Part shown: positions 51,069 to 59,655 of the stretch, piece by piece
Position numbering within the stretch: position 1 is the stretch's first letter
How the letters are laid out: the number at the start of each line of letters is the position of its first letter
DNA from: JANXUR01 sp038229415
GTDB lineage: Bacteria > Acidobacteriota > Terriglobia > Terriglobales > Acidobacteriaceae
Length of the DNA stretch: 64,000 nucleotides
Reading direction: 5' to 3'
NCBI GenBank assembly: GCA_038229415.1
Contig: JBBROM010000011.1
Span: 62,001 to 126,000 of the forward strand
The notes under the pieces: generated by a model
What the model was told of the DNA's origin: nothing
The model's input: only the letters and a program-made list of their open reading frames with translations
The model's database searches: none
Translations under genes and position numbers: made by a program

Positions 51069-51391
51069 ATTCAAGGCATTATTGAAATCTATTGATCTCG
51101 GTAGATTTTAAGGGCTTTGTATTCAATCTGTTGCGGTATGCCGGGCTACGCCTGTTGAAGTTTGCGGCTCTTGGAGGCTTTGACCGACACAAAAACGCCT
51201 ACACCCGGCGAGACTGAACCCTTCCATTGAGACAGTTCTCCAGCGGTTCAGCACTCAGAAACCGATTGCGCAGAGCCAACAATCGGCTTAAAATAGCTTA
51301 TTTTTCATTTTGGCGAGGCACAGCAGCAAGGCCGCCTCCGAAGAGACGGCCCTATTGTGGTGACAACGCTCTTTTAGGAGCGGCTTCCCGA
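51069..51391. other. Gene-free stretch beside the tRNA fragment
   Basis: About 320 bases with no gene I can support. The first 120 bases are AT-rich, unlike the surroundings. The last third contains a solitary IS right end (51294-51322). This is the first part of the presumed island. Confidence 0.5.
51294..51322 (+). mobile_element. Solitary IS right end
   Basis: The sequence TTTTTCATTTTGGCGAGGCA with its flanks matches the right ends of the IS copies ending at 54549 and 59456. No matching left end or transposase lies upstream, so it is a remnant left by deletion. Confidence 0.7.
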
Positions 51392-51724
51392 TTAGTGACG
51401 GGAGAAGTCAACAGCGATTGCAAGTAGCCACACCGCCGCAGTGATGAGCCACCATCGCCTTCTTTTGGACTCCCCGCCGCGTAAGAGCAAGCCTCCCCAT
51501 ACGACATCGGCCAAGAAGAAGACACCCAACACAGGCAGAGCTAGAGCCCAGACGAAGGGCTCTCCGGCGATAGGAACCATCCCATGCTCCTGCGGTATTC
51601 GCCAGGCACGAGATGCAAGTCGAAGGTAAAGCCCGATGCCGACTGCATTGGCAGCTAGGAACGCGATGTCTAGGGGCTTCACGGAACTGCCCGATGAGCG
51701 GTCTAGGGTATTGATGGTTGACAT
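51392..51724 (-). CDS. Small membrane protein, possible immunity protein
   Basis: A 110-residue protein with three hydrophobic segments (about residues 18-34, 56-79 and 88-107) and a basic loop (ESKRRRWW). GGGGA lies about nine bases before the ATG. It starts inside the last 22 bases of the RHS remnant, on the same strand; such overlap with an RHS C-terminal toxin is the usual arrangement of an immunity gene. The role is inferred from position only. Confidence 0.6.
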   Translation of the reverse strand: MSTINTLDRSSGSSVKPLDIAFLAANAVGIGLYLRLASRAWRIPQEHGMVPIAGEPFVWALALPVLGVFFLADVVWGGLLLRGGESKRRRWWLITAAVWLLAIAVDFSRH

Positions 51725-52485
51725 GAGTACGTCCCCTTTCCAGCAGCCAGAGAGAAGCCTAGATTTCTGAATTGTCCCTGTTGAGCAGTGGCTCCGTTTG
51801 AAGATTTGAAGAACGCATAGGTGTTAGAGATCGCGCTGGCCACCCACTGAGGCGCTCCCGTCCCTTGAACGTAGGCTCCTACCGCGATGTTGGCTACCGG
51901 TGTGTACCCAGAGAAGAATTGTGTGACGGAACCGACCTGAAACCGCTGGAAGTCGAAGTACCCGCCTTGCCCCACAGCAGCTCCTGCGCCTGATAGCCCG
52001 TTCGCTGCTCCATTTGCAGCTATGTTGCTGACGCTGAATCCAGGCGGAGCGGGGAAGCTAACCCCAGTGCTCGTGGTGCAATTCAGATGGTTTCCGGGAA
52101 GTGGCATTCGCTGGAAGTTACTTGGGGCTGGTCCGTTGTTTGAAGCTGGTCTGTAGTCTGGGGCATTTGAGCCATCGGACAATGGGTAGGTGTAAGTGTA
52201 CGCCGACGAGCCGTTGAACGTGATGAGCCGGTTCTCGGCGTCGTAAACGTAAGTGGCGTTCAGTGTTCCGGTGGGACAAGGCGCGTTGAGCAGCAGATTG
52301 CCCGCCGCATCCTAAGGCTTTATCCGCCCATCCTGCACCCACTCAAGCCAAAACCGGGATTTGGTGGGCAATACGCCGTTAACTGAATCACTCTGGGTGA
52401 CAGTCTGCTGCAAGTTGTAGGCAACGCTGTCGTCGCTTTTTACATTGGCCCTAAGCTCAATCTGTGCGCCCTCGTAGCCTAAGTC
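51703..52485 (-). pseudogene. RHS/YD-repeat protein C-terminal remnant with variable tip
   Basis: The minus strand reads DAAGNLL followed by ATYVYDAENRLITFNGS, a classical RHS/YD repeat, then runs in frame into a 130-residue Gly/Ala-rich tail (GYFDFQRFQVGSVTQFFSGY, FSLAAGKGTYSCQPSIP). An in-frame TAG at about 52315 interrupts the repeat and another stop lies at 52486, so the large N-terminal part is lost or separated. The tail is where polymorphic RHS proteins carry toxin domains, but I do not recognise this one. The gene is followed by an overlapping membrane protein. Confidence 0.7.
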
Positions 52486-52565
52486 TTAGGCCTGATTCGT
52501 GTAAACATTTGTCGTAAGTGATACTGTGGGCTTATCCCTGTTCTCCGCCGAAACCAACTTCCATC

Positions 52566-53003
52566 TTATTGAGGATCGGGCCAGTTAAGCCTACCTTGCG
52601 ATCCTGAACGCAATTTATCCAAATTAGCGTCAGACTGGTAGGTGATCTCGCTGGCTGCGTCGCGGTTTGGGTCGTATAAATAAGCATGGAACTCTGCATA
52701 GCCCATCTTTCCGGCTACCACACGCATGCCTTCAACATCTCGTATCTTCGATGCGGTCGTTACGAACAGAAGCAGGCAGGGCCGGGGTGAAGCTTTCTCC
52801 TGCACTCGAAGGTAGTCGATATCAACAAGGTTGCCAGGAACTCTCGTACCGTCAACGTAGTCGATTTCGCGACCCCCTTTAAAAACCATGTCGACAATTC
52901 TGCACTCCGAGTCCTTGTTCTGAGCTGGCATTCGCGCGAAACTGATAGCAGAGATTCGACTCATCGTCAGCGTAATAAACAACAAGCACAGCATCTTCCT
53001 CAT
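52566..53003 (-). CDS. Small secreted protein, possible immunity protein
   Basis: A 145-residue protein with a signal peptide (KMLCLLFITLTMSRISAISFA). The rest (residues about 30-145) is a soluble alpha/beta domain with two cysteines and no motif I recognise. It begins three bases after the stop of the truncated frame upstream, and lies before the RHS remnant. Periplasmic immunity proteins to peptidoglycan-cleaving effectors have this form, so it may be the partner of the upstream fragment; that is inference. Confidence 0.6.
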   Translation of the reverse strand: MRKMLCLLFITLTMSRISAISFARMPAQNKDSECRIVDMVFKGGREIDYVDGTRVPGNLVDIDYLRVQEKASPRPCLLLFVTTASKIRDVEGMRVVAGKMGYAEFHAYLYDPNRDAASEITYQSDANLDKLRSGSQGRLNWPDPQ

Positions 53004-53006
53004 AGT

Positions 53007-53216
53007 TCAGTCCCCCGTGTAGCGTCGATATACAACATCAGCATAGCCGTGGATAAACTTGGAGTTGTATTCCACGCCGTGATCTCCAGCCTGGATTGCC
53101 GAGAGTCCGTTCCCGCGCTTCACAACGATCGCGGAGTCGCCGGTCGCGCCAGGATGTGGGTGTTCGATATGGACGGCTGCGACATCGCCTGGCGCTGCTT
53201 TTTCCTTTGGTCCCAA
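53007..53216 (-). pseudogene. C-terminal fragment cut by an IS, possible amidase-type toxin tip
   Basis: Sixty-nine codons remain open up to the IS left end at 53221; the upstream part is missing. The residues APGDVAAVHIEHPHPGATGD then SAIVVKRGNGLSAI have the look of a CHAP/NlpC-type peptidoglycan hydrolase core (PGDV... followed by the H-region), but no catalytic Cys is left to confirm it. It is immediately followed by a small secreted protein, as toxin and immunity genes usually are. Confidence 0.5.
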
Positions 53217-53220
53217 GACC

Positions 53221-54549
53221 TGTGGCTCGCCAAAATTAACGCCAGCAATAGAATCAATCGGTTAGCGCCTGAGGGCCCCCGCTCGATTCGGTATGATTCT
53301 ATGCCATGATTGCGACGCTTTGTCATCTTTTCGGCTGGGTTGGCGACTGCTTTCGATCTCGTGAGGACCTGATCCTGGAGAACCTAGCCCTTCGACAACA
53401 ATTGCTCGCGCTTCACGCAAAGCTACCTCGCCCAAGGCTGGGCCTAGCCGAGAAGGTTTTCTGGCTAGCTCTCCGGCGGTTTTGGTCGGGATGGAAGAGT
53501 TCTCTCATCGTCGTCACCCCACCGACGGGTCATCCGCTGGCATTGTGCCGGGTTCCGTCTGTACTGGGCTTGGCTATCGAGGCACCAACCTGGCGTCGGG
53601 CGGAGGCCCCTGACCAAGCACCTCCGTGATCTGATTCAGCGGATGGTCGCGGAGAACCCCACTTGGGGTGCGCCACGTGTTCACGGCGAGTTGCTCATGC
53701 TCGGCTTCGATGTCTCGGAGCGATCAGTTTCGCGCTGGGTGAAAAGGTGCAAGGGCAATCCCGATCCTGGCAAGCAATGGATTGCCTTCTTGAAAAATCA
53801 CCGCGACAGCATTGCCGCGATGGACTTCTTCACCGTGCCTACGCTGACGTTCGGGGTCCTCCACTGCTTGTTCGTCATCGGACACGACCGCAGAAGAATT
53901 CTGCACTACAACGTGACGCGCAACCCGAGCGGGTTCTGGACTGCGCTGCAACTGAGGCAGACTTGGCAGTTTGAGGATCCGTGTAAGTTCCTGATCTTCG
54001 ACCGGGATGCCAAGTTCTCTGCCAACGTCTTGTCCACGATTGAGGAGCTAGGCGTCACGTCCGTTCGGACGGCGTTCCGCAGTCCGTGGCAGAACGGAGT
54101 TGCCGAGCGTTGGGTGGAAGCATTCGGAGAGAATTGCTCGATCACTTCATCGTTCTAAACGAGAGGCATCTGCGCCAGCTGGTTCGAGATTACGTCCGCT
54201 ATTACAACGAAGACCGCACACACATGGCTTTGGGAAAGCAAACGCCGGTGAGGCGAACTGCTGCACCAAAAGTGCCCGCCTCAGCCAAGGTTATTGCGCT
54301 TCCCCGGCTCGGCGGATTGCATCATCGTTACGAAATCGCGGCCTAGGCGCAGCCTGGCGAGCATCCTTGGAGTTGAACCAGGGCGATTCGCGCGCGGATA
54401 CCCATGCTGCAAACTCGCTTCGACACCCGTGAACACACGTCGGCTGGTAAGCGAAAGCCTCCGTCGAATATTTCTGGCCCCTTGAGACACCGGTCGGCGA
54501 CCGCCAAAATCCGCTCCAAAATGCCTATTTTTTATTTTGGCGAGGCAGC
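53221..54549 (+). mobile_element. Insertion sequence copy 1 (decayed), about 1.33 kb
   Basis: The left end TGTGGCTCGCCAAAATTAAC and the right end ATTTTGGCGAGGCA form imperfect terminal inverted repeats (TGTGCCTCGCCAAAAT type). The element carries a frameshifted DDE transposase and is close in sequence to the copy at 58132-59456, in the same direction. No clear target duplication is seen. Confidence 0.85.
53306..54346 (+). pseudogene. DDE (rve) transposase, two frameshifts
   Basis: The gene begins MIATLCHLFGW and matches the intact transposase at 58216 along its length. One extra base near 53530 (CGGGTC where the intact copy has CGGTC) shifts the frame, and one missing base near 54115 shifts it again before the conserved end GGLHHRYEIAA. 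Catalytic Asp and Glu codons are still present, but no full-length product can be made. Confidence 0.88.
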
Positions 54550-54569
54550 GGTGCAATTGCGCCTACGGA

Positions 54570-55556
54570 TCAGCCTTCGATCCAGGGTTGTAGGACAATC
54601 TTGCCGGTGCTCTTGCGGTCCTCGATCAGGCGATGCGCGTCAGCGGCCTTGGCGAGCGGAAAGGCTCCGCCGCTCTGCAGCTTGATCTTGCCTGCAAGGG
54701 CGAAGCCGATGAGCTCGCCCAGGGCTTCCTGGATGATCGAAGGCGTCTCCGCAAAGCCGAAAATGCGAAAGCCCACGATTGACTGGTTGTGTTCCTCTAG
54801 GCTCCAGGGGGCGATGGCCGGGGCTTCGCCCGCAGCCTTGCCGATGACGACCAATCGCCCGAATGGCGCCAGCGCGTCGAGCGCTTGGGCCGTGGTCTTG
54901 CCACCAGCCAGATCGAGCACAACGTCCACGCCGCGCCCGTCGGTCAGATCGCGCACTGTCTTGGCCCAACCGGGCGCCGTATAGTCGACCGACGCATCGG
55001 CCCCCAGCGCTTCGGCTATCGCGCGCTTCTCGGGTGAGCTGGCCGCGGCGATGACCTTGCTGGCGCCGTAGAGCTTGGCCAGCTGCACCGCGAACGAACC
55101 CACACCTCCGGCCGCCGCTTCGACCAGCACGCTTTCACCTGGCGCCAGCCGTGCGCTTTTGCGAAGCGCCAGTACCCCAGTCAGCCCTTGTGCCATGAGC
55201 GATACCACTTCGACTGGGCTGAACCCCTCGGGGATTGGGAATGTCGTCGCGATGGGTGCGACGACGAACTGTGCATAGCCGCCCGATGGCGGCGCTGAGA
55301 CGACAGGGGTGCCGATCTCAAAGCCGGTCACATTCGGCCCCACGGCGACGACCGTCCCCGCCACTTCGGCACCGGGGATGAAGGGCAGCGGCGTCTCGAA
55401 GTCATACTCGCCGCGCCGCCACATGATGTCCGAGAAATTGACCCCCGCAGCTTCGACGCGGATCAGAACCTCGCCAGCACCGGGGGTGGGTTCCGGCACG
55501 TCGCGAAGTATCAGGACGTCGGCGCCGCCGGTGTTGACTATCTGTATTGCTTTCAT
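54570..55556 (-). CDS. NADPH:quinone oxidoreductase-type medium-chain reductase
   Basis: A 328-residue cytoplasmic oxidoreductase. The GroES-like N-terminal domain (AGVNFSDIMWRRGEY, PFIPGAEVAGTVVAVGP) lacks zinc-binding cysteines, as in quinone reductases of the QOR/zeta-crystallin type. The Rossmann domain follows (VLVEAAAGGVGSFAVQLAKL). GGAGA lies before the ATG. It is 86 bases downstream of the first SDR gene and should be cotranscribed with it under the TetR-type operator at 56503. Likely role is reduction of quinones or enones; the physiological substrate is unknown. Confidence 0.9.
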   Translation of the reverse strand: MKAIQIVNTGGADVLILRDVPEPTPGAGEVLIRVEAAGVNFSDIMWRRGEYDFETPLPFIPGAEVAGTVVAVGPNVTGFEIGTPVVSAPPSGGYAQFVVAPIATTFPIPEGFSPVEVVSLMAQGLTGVLALRKSARLAPGESVLVEAAAGGVGSFAVQLAKLYGASKVIAAASSPEKRAIAEALGADASVDYTAPGWAKTVRDLTDGRGVDVVLDLAGGKTTAQALDALAPFGRLVVIGKAAGEAPAIAPWSLEEHNQSIVGFRIFGFAETPSIIQEALGELIGFALAGKIKLQSGGAFPLAKAADAHRLIEDRKSTGKIVLQPWIEG

Positions 55557-55642
55557 ATCGATGTCTCCAATGATTGATGTGGGGCAGTCAGGTAATACCG
55601 AGTTTGGTGCGGATCTGTGCGCTATGCCTGGAATTGCATCGA

Positions 55643-56413
55643 TTACGCCCCAACCGGAACCAGCTTCTTAGACGCCTTCCAGAGCTGCCTGTTGATGAAA
55701 TCCGGGGCGAACCGGCGCATGAAAGCGAGCTGTTTGGCCTGCCCCGGCCGGATCTCCAAGACGCCCGCCTTCAGCGACGCAAAGGATTGCTTTACCAACT
55801 CGTCCGTGGTGATCAGAGTAACGCCGTCGCCCTCGGGAAGATCTCCTGTCATGTCGGTCTTCACCGCTGGGGGCATGAGTTCGACGACCTCCACGCCGGT
55901 TTCCTCCAATTGGAACCGCAGCGACTGCGTGTAGGAATGGATCGCGGCCTTGGTGGCGCAGTAAATTGGCGCCGCTGGTAACGGCACGAAGGCGAGCGCG
56001 GAGGACACGTTGATCACCGTGCCCTTGTTGGCCGTGAGGATGTCGATGAACGCGGAAGTCATGCGAATCACGCCTCCGACATTGACATCCATTTCCACCG
56101 TCAACCCTGTGATGTCGGCTACCGGGGCTTTAAGGTTCTTGCTGAGCATGATGCCAGCGTTGTTCATCAATACGTCGAGCCTGGGGAAGTCCGCCTTCAC
56201 GCGGGCCGCGAGGGCCGCGATTTGCGCGGGGTCCGCGACGTCGCTCTGGATGGTGTGGAGCTTCGGGTACTTCGCCTTCACTTCATCGAGCACCGCCCGG
56301 CGTCGACCGGTCACGATGACTTTGTTGCCGAGTTCGAGGAACTTGAGGGCGAACGCAAGGCCGATGCCGGCAGAGCCTCCGGTGATGAGGATGGTGCGAT
56401 TGGTGAGTTTCAT
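55643..56413 (-). CDS. SDR-family oxidoreductase (copy 1 of a tandem pair)
   Basis: A 256-residue short-chain dehydrogenase. TGGSAGIGLAFALKF is the NAD(P)-binding loop, MNNAGI the NNAG motif, and the catalytic YCATK (YxxxK) follows the Ser in VSSALAF. AAAGGA five bases before ATG 56413 fixes the start. It is a close paralogue of the gene at 56624-57397 (identical over long stretches), so a duplication produced the pair. Its C-terminus ends KASKKLVPVGA. It heads a two-gene unit with the quinone reductase. Confidence 0.92.
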   Translation of the reverse strand: MKLTNRTILITGGSAGIGLAFALKFLELGNKVIVTGRRRAVLDEVKAKYPKLHTIQSDVADPAQIAALAARVKADFPRLDVLMNNAGIMLSKNLKAPVADITGLTVEMDVNVGGVIRMTSAFIDILTANKGTVINVSSALAFVPLPAAPIYCATKAAIHSYTQSLRFQLEETGVEVVELMPPAVKTDMTGDLPEGDGVTLITTDELVKQSFASLKAGVLEIRPGQAKQLAFMRRFAPDFINRQLWKASKKLVPVGA

Positions 56414-56502
56414 AGGTGTCCTTTGGTAGTACGTCATTTCTGGTAAATCGAAATCTTTTTAAGACGTTGCGCTCGTCTTCCGATCCCGCGGCTGTCTCAT
56501 AG

Positions 56503-56518
56503 GATTATGTATGTAATC
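56503..56518. promoter_or_regulatory. TetR-type operator candidate, site 1
   Basis: GATTATGTATGTAATC, flanked by TAG and TAAG, is a near-palindrome about 90 bases upstream of the first SDR gene. It matches sites at 57496 and 58110. Confidence 0.7.
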
Positions 56519-56623
56519 TAAGGGATTCAAAAAAAAGTCAAATGCTGCCACTCCACTTCGTCGCCTGAGCAATGCCGATCACGTGAATTATCGTGAATAG
56601 CGGAATTACAAACGTGGGGCTCC

Positions 56624-57397
56624 CTATCCCGCCCCGACCGGCACCAGCTTCTTAGAGGCCTTCCATAGCTGCCTGTTAATGAAATTTGGGGCGAGGCGGC
56701 GCAGCAACGCGAGCTGGTTCGATGTGCCCGACCGGATCTCGAGGGCGCCCGCCTTCAGGGACGCAAAGGAAAGCTTCACCAGTTCGTCTGTAGTGATCAG
56801 ACTGATGCCGTCGCCCTCGGGGAGTTCTGCCGTCAGGCTGGTCTTCACCCCAGGGGGCATGAGCTCGATGACCTCAACCCCGGTTTCCTCTAATTGAAAC
56901 CGCAGTGACTGCGTGTAGGAGTGGATTGCCGCCTTGGTAGCGGAGTAGATTGGCGCGCTCGGCATCGGCACGAAGGCGAACAGTGAGGACGTGTTGATCA
57001 CGGTGCCCTGGTTGGCGGTGAGAACATCAATAAAAGCGGAGGTCATCTGAATGACGCCAGCCAAGTTAACGTTCAACTCCGCCGTCAACGCGGTGAGGTC
57101 GGCCGCCGGGGCCTTGAGGTTCTTGTGGAGCATGATGCCCGCGTTATTCATCAACACGTCGAGCTTGGGAAAATCCGATTTCACACGTATTGCTAGGGCG
57201 GCGATTTGCGCCGGATCTGCGACATCGCTCTGGATGGTGTGCAGCTTCGGATGCTTCGCCTTCACCTGATCGAGCACGGCCTGGCGCAGACCCGTCACGA
57301 TGACCTCGTTGCCGAGTTCAAGAAACTTAAGGGCAAAGGCATGGCCGATGCCGCCGGAGCCTCCGGTGATGAGGATGGTGCGATTGGTGAGTTTCAT
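56624..57397 (-). CDS. SDR-family oxidoreductase (copy 2 of a tandem pair)
   Basis: A 257-residue short-chain dehydrogenase with TGGSGGIGHAFALKF, MNNAGI and the catalytic Ser-Tyr-Lys set (TSSLFAFVP, YSATK). It differs from copy 1 at scattered positions, mainly in the loops and near the C-terminus, and ends VPVGAG. It has its own operator-like palindrome upstream and 226 bases separate it from copy 1, so it is likely transcribed separately. No substrate can be assigned. Confidence 0.92.
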   Translation of the reverse strand: MKLTNRTILITGGSGGIGHAFALKFLELGNEVIVTGLRQAVLDQVKAKHPKLHTIQSDVADPAQIAALAIRVKSDFPKLDVLMNNAGIMLHKNLKAPAADLTALTAELNVNLAGVIQMTSAFIDVLTANQGTVINTSSLFAFVPMPSAPIYSATKAAIHSYTQSLRFQLEETGVEVIELMPPGVKTSLTAELPEGDGISLITTDELVKLSFASLKAGALEIRSGTSNQLALLRRLAPNFINRQLWKASKKLVPVGAG

Positions 57398-57495
57398 AGA
57401 GTCCTTTCGTTACCACTGCCCACAGAAATGCGTTTCGTTTCTGGCCGACCGAAGAATTTGTCAGCCCTCACGAGTCATCTTCTGACTTCGTATAG

Positions 57496-57511
57496 GATTA
57501 TAATAATAATC
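57496..57511. promoter_or_regulatory. TetR-type operator candidate, site 2
   Basis: GATTATAATAATAATC, preceded by TAG and followed by TAA, lies about 100 bases upstream of the second SDR gene and just after the TetR gene's end. Same pattern as sites 1 and 3. Confidence 0.7.
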
Positions 57512-57530
57512 TAACGGTCGCAAAAAACCC

Positions 57531-58094
57531 TCAAAAGCTGTGCAAAAGATGATCTCGCATACTCGCTAACACCTTCTGCCTGTCGGCAGGCTCGGCAAGA
57601 ACACGGGCAATGGACACAGTCCCTGCCATCGCACTGAAAATGACGAAGAAATTTTGTTCCTGCTCTTTTGCGGTCACTCCTGGCATGAACTCCACCCACT
57701 CTTTCATCAGGCCAGTAACTCGTTTTCTAACACTGATTTTGGCACGAGCGATCTCAGGTGCCAACGCCGCAAGCGGGCAGCCCGTGTCGGGACGATCACA
57801 GTGCTCGGTCGAGAGGTAGAGCCGAACGATTTCCTTCCACCTGTCCTCAGGCAACACGTTTTGAAGGGAGGAACAGATCTTCTCGCAAGATTCCGAGAAT
57901 CCGTGCGCAATGGCGTCGGCGAGAAGTTCGTCCTTACTCCTAAAGTGCTTGTAAAACCCGCCCACGGTCAGACCCGATGCCTTCATCACGCTGGCAACGC
58001 CAGGACCGCTCAGCCCTTCGGCGCGGAGCTTGCGGGATGCATTGCGCACGATACGGTCGCGGGTGTGGGTCTTGTGTTCCGGTTTGTAACGCAT
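57531..58094 (-). CDS. TetR/AcrR-family transcriptional regulator
   Basis: A 187-residue repressor. The N-terminal helix-turn-helix (RDRIVRNASRKLRAEG, then VMKASGLTVGGFYKHF with the conserved GGFYKHF) is followed by a helical ligand domain with several Cys (CDRPDTGCPLAALAPE). It lies upstream of two SDR genes and a quinone reductase, all on the same strand; palindromes at 56503, 57496 and 58110 share one pattern, and the last is 16 bases before its own start, suggesting autorepression. It probably senses an electrophile or quinone, judging by the enzymes it controls. Confidence 0.92.
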   Translation of the reverse strand: MRYKPEHKTHTRDRIVRNASRKLRAEGLSGPGVASVMKASGLTVGGFYKHFRSKDELLADAIAHGFSESCEKICSSLQNVLPEDRWKEIVRLYLSTEHCDRPDTGCPLAALAPEIARAKISVRKRVTGLMKEWVEFMPGVTAKEQEQNFFVIFSAMAGTVSIARVLAEPADRQKVLASMRDHLLHSF

Positions 58095-58109
58095 ATCGGT
58101 TCTTTGTTA

Positions 58110-58125
58110 GATTATATATATAATT
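58110..58125. promoter_or_regulatory. TetR-type operator candidate, site 3
   Basis: GATTATATATATAATT, preceded by TTA, lies just upstream of the TetR gene and seven bases from the left end of IS copy 2. It shows the same GATTAT-n4-ATAATC form as sites 1 and 2. The IS may have inserted beside this promoter. Confidence 0.65.
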
Positions 58126-58131
58126 CCATGG

Positions 58132-59456
58132 TGTGCCTCGCCAAAATTAACGCCCGCAATAGAATCAATCGGTTAGCGACGGATGGCCCCGCCCGATTCG
58201 GTATGATTCTATGCCATGATCGCGACGTTTCGTCATCTTTTGGGCGTGCTTCTCGCCTCCTTTCGATCCCGTGAAGACCTGATTCTGGAGAACCTCGCTC
58301 TTCGACAACAATTGCTCGCGCTTCACGCGAAGCGACCTCGCCCCAAGCTGGGCCTTGTCGAGAAGGTCTTCTGGCTAGCCCTCCGGCGGCTTTGGTTGGG
58401 ATGGAAGCAGTCCCTCATCGTCGTCACGCCACAAACGGTCATCCGCTGGCATCGTACCGGCTTCCGCCTCTACTGGGCGTGGCTCTCGAGGCACCAACCT
58501 GGCGTTGGGCGCAGGCCCTTGACCAAGCACCTCCGTGATCTAATTCAGCGCATGGTTGCGGAAAACCCGACTTGGGGTGCGCCGCGGATTCACGGCGAGT
58601 TGCTCATGCTCGGCTTCGACGTCTCAGAGCGCTCAGTTTCGCGCTGGGTGAAGAAGTGTCACCGTAGGCCTGATCCCGCGAAGCAGTGGCTCGCATTCCT
58701 GAAAAACCACCGGGAGAGCATAGCCGCGATGGACTTCTTCACCGTGCCGACTTTGACCTTTGGGGTCCTTCACTGCTTGTTTGTCATTGGGCACGACCGC
58801 AGAACAATTCTGCACTACAACGTGACGCGCAACCCGAGCGGGTTCTGGACTGCGCTCCAGATGCGACAAACAGGGCAGTTCAGCTCTCCGTGCAAGTTCC
58901 TGATCTTCGACCGTGATGCCAAGTTCTCCCATGAAGTCTTGGTCACCATTGAAGATCTAGGTGTGACTTCGGTTCGTACGGCCTTCCGCAGTCCTTGGCA
59001 AAACGGAGTTGCTGAGCGCTGGGTAGGAAGCATTCGAAGAGAATTGCTCAACCACGTGATCGTGATGAACGAGCGACATCTGCGCCGCCTGGTTCGTGAC
59101 TACGTTCGCTACTACAACGAGGATCGGACCCACATGACCTTGGGGAAGCAGACGCCCGTCACGCGAACTGTGACGCCGCGAGTGCCAGCCTCAGCCACGG
59201 TCGTTGCTCTTCCCCGGCTCGGCGGTCTGCATCATCGTTACGAGATTGCGGCCTAGCCGCTGCGTGACCATTCCAGGAGTTGCAACAGCGCGACTCGCGC
59301 GCGGTTACCCATGCGTTCGATGAGACTCCGCCCCCTCCAACGGCTGTCGGTGGTAAGCGAAAGCATCTGTCCAAGCGCTCCCCGGCCCTTTGCAAAATGG
59401 TTCGGAGGCAGTCAACTCGCTGCCAAACAGCCTATTTTTCATTTTGGCGAGGCACA
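58132..59456 (+). mobile_element. Insertion sequence copy 2 (intact), about 1.33 kb
   Basis: The terminal inverted repeats are TGTGCCTCGCCAAAAT at the left and its reverse complement at the right (ATTTTGGCGAGGCACA). The element carries one full-length DDE transposase. It has the same direction as copy 1 and, with it, flanks the SDR/quinone-reductase/TetR cassette. No target duplication is evident by eye. I cannot assign it to a named IS group. Confidence 0.9.
58216..59256 (+). CDS. DDE-type (rve/integrase-core) transposase
   Basis: A 346-residue protein. The N-terminal part (residues about 20-150) is helical with a helix-turn-helix region (RPLTKHLRDLIQRMVAENPT). The catalytic core has D173 (AAMDFF), D232 (IFDRDAKF) and E267 (NGVAERW), a spacing of 34 between the last two, as in retroviral-integrase-type transposases of the IS3/IS481 kind. 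The C-terminus is GGLHHRYEIAA. It is intact in this copy, frameshifted in copy 1, and reduced to fragments near 63.5 kb. Confidence 0.92.
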   Translation: MIATFRHLLGVLLASFRSREDLILENLALRQQLLALHAKRPRPKLGLVEKVFWLALRRLWLGWKQSLIVVTPQTVIRWHRTGFRLYWAWLSRHQPGVGRRPLTKHLRDLIQRMVAENPTWGAPRIHGELLMLGFDVSERSVSRWVKKCHRRPDPAKQWLAFLKNHRESIAAMDFFTVPTLTFGVLHCLFVIGHDRRTILHYNVTRNPSGFWTALQMRQTGQFSSPCKFLIFDRDAKFSHEVLVTIEDLGVTSVRTAFRSPWQNGVAERWVGSIRRELLNHVIVMNERHLRRLVRDYVRYYNEDRTHMTLGKQTPVTRTVTPRVPASATVVALPRLGGLHHRYEIAA

Positions 59457-59608
59457 AGGTTCATAGACTCATTCTCAATCAAGAATTTGGAATCTGCCGA
59501 TTGAAACATGCCAGCAGGGCTGATCCCCGTCCCACCTTTAGACGATTTCGATGGTACCACCGACTTCTGAGTGATTTTGCGAAAGTCGATCTGGCAGGCT
59601 GAAAGAAG

Positions 59609-59640
59609 AAGAGCAGGAGCGGCTAGGCGCTCCTGCTCTT
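59609..59640 (-). terminator. Terminator hairpin of the second TonB receptor gene
   Basis: A perfect 13-bp stem (AAGAGCAGGAGCG / CGCTCCTGCTCTT) with a 6-base loop lies 16 bases after the receptor's stop codon on the minus strand. The following U-run is short (CTTTC). The 150 bases beyond it, up to the IS end, hold nothing I can support. Confidence 0.85.
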
Positions 59641-59655
59641 GGCTTGAGAGACAAG

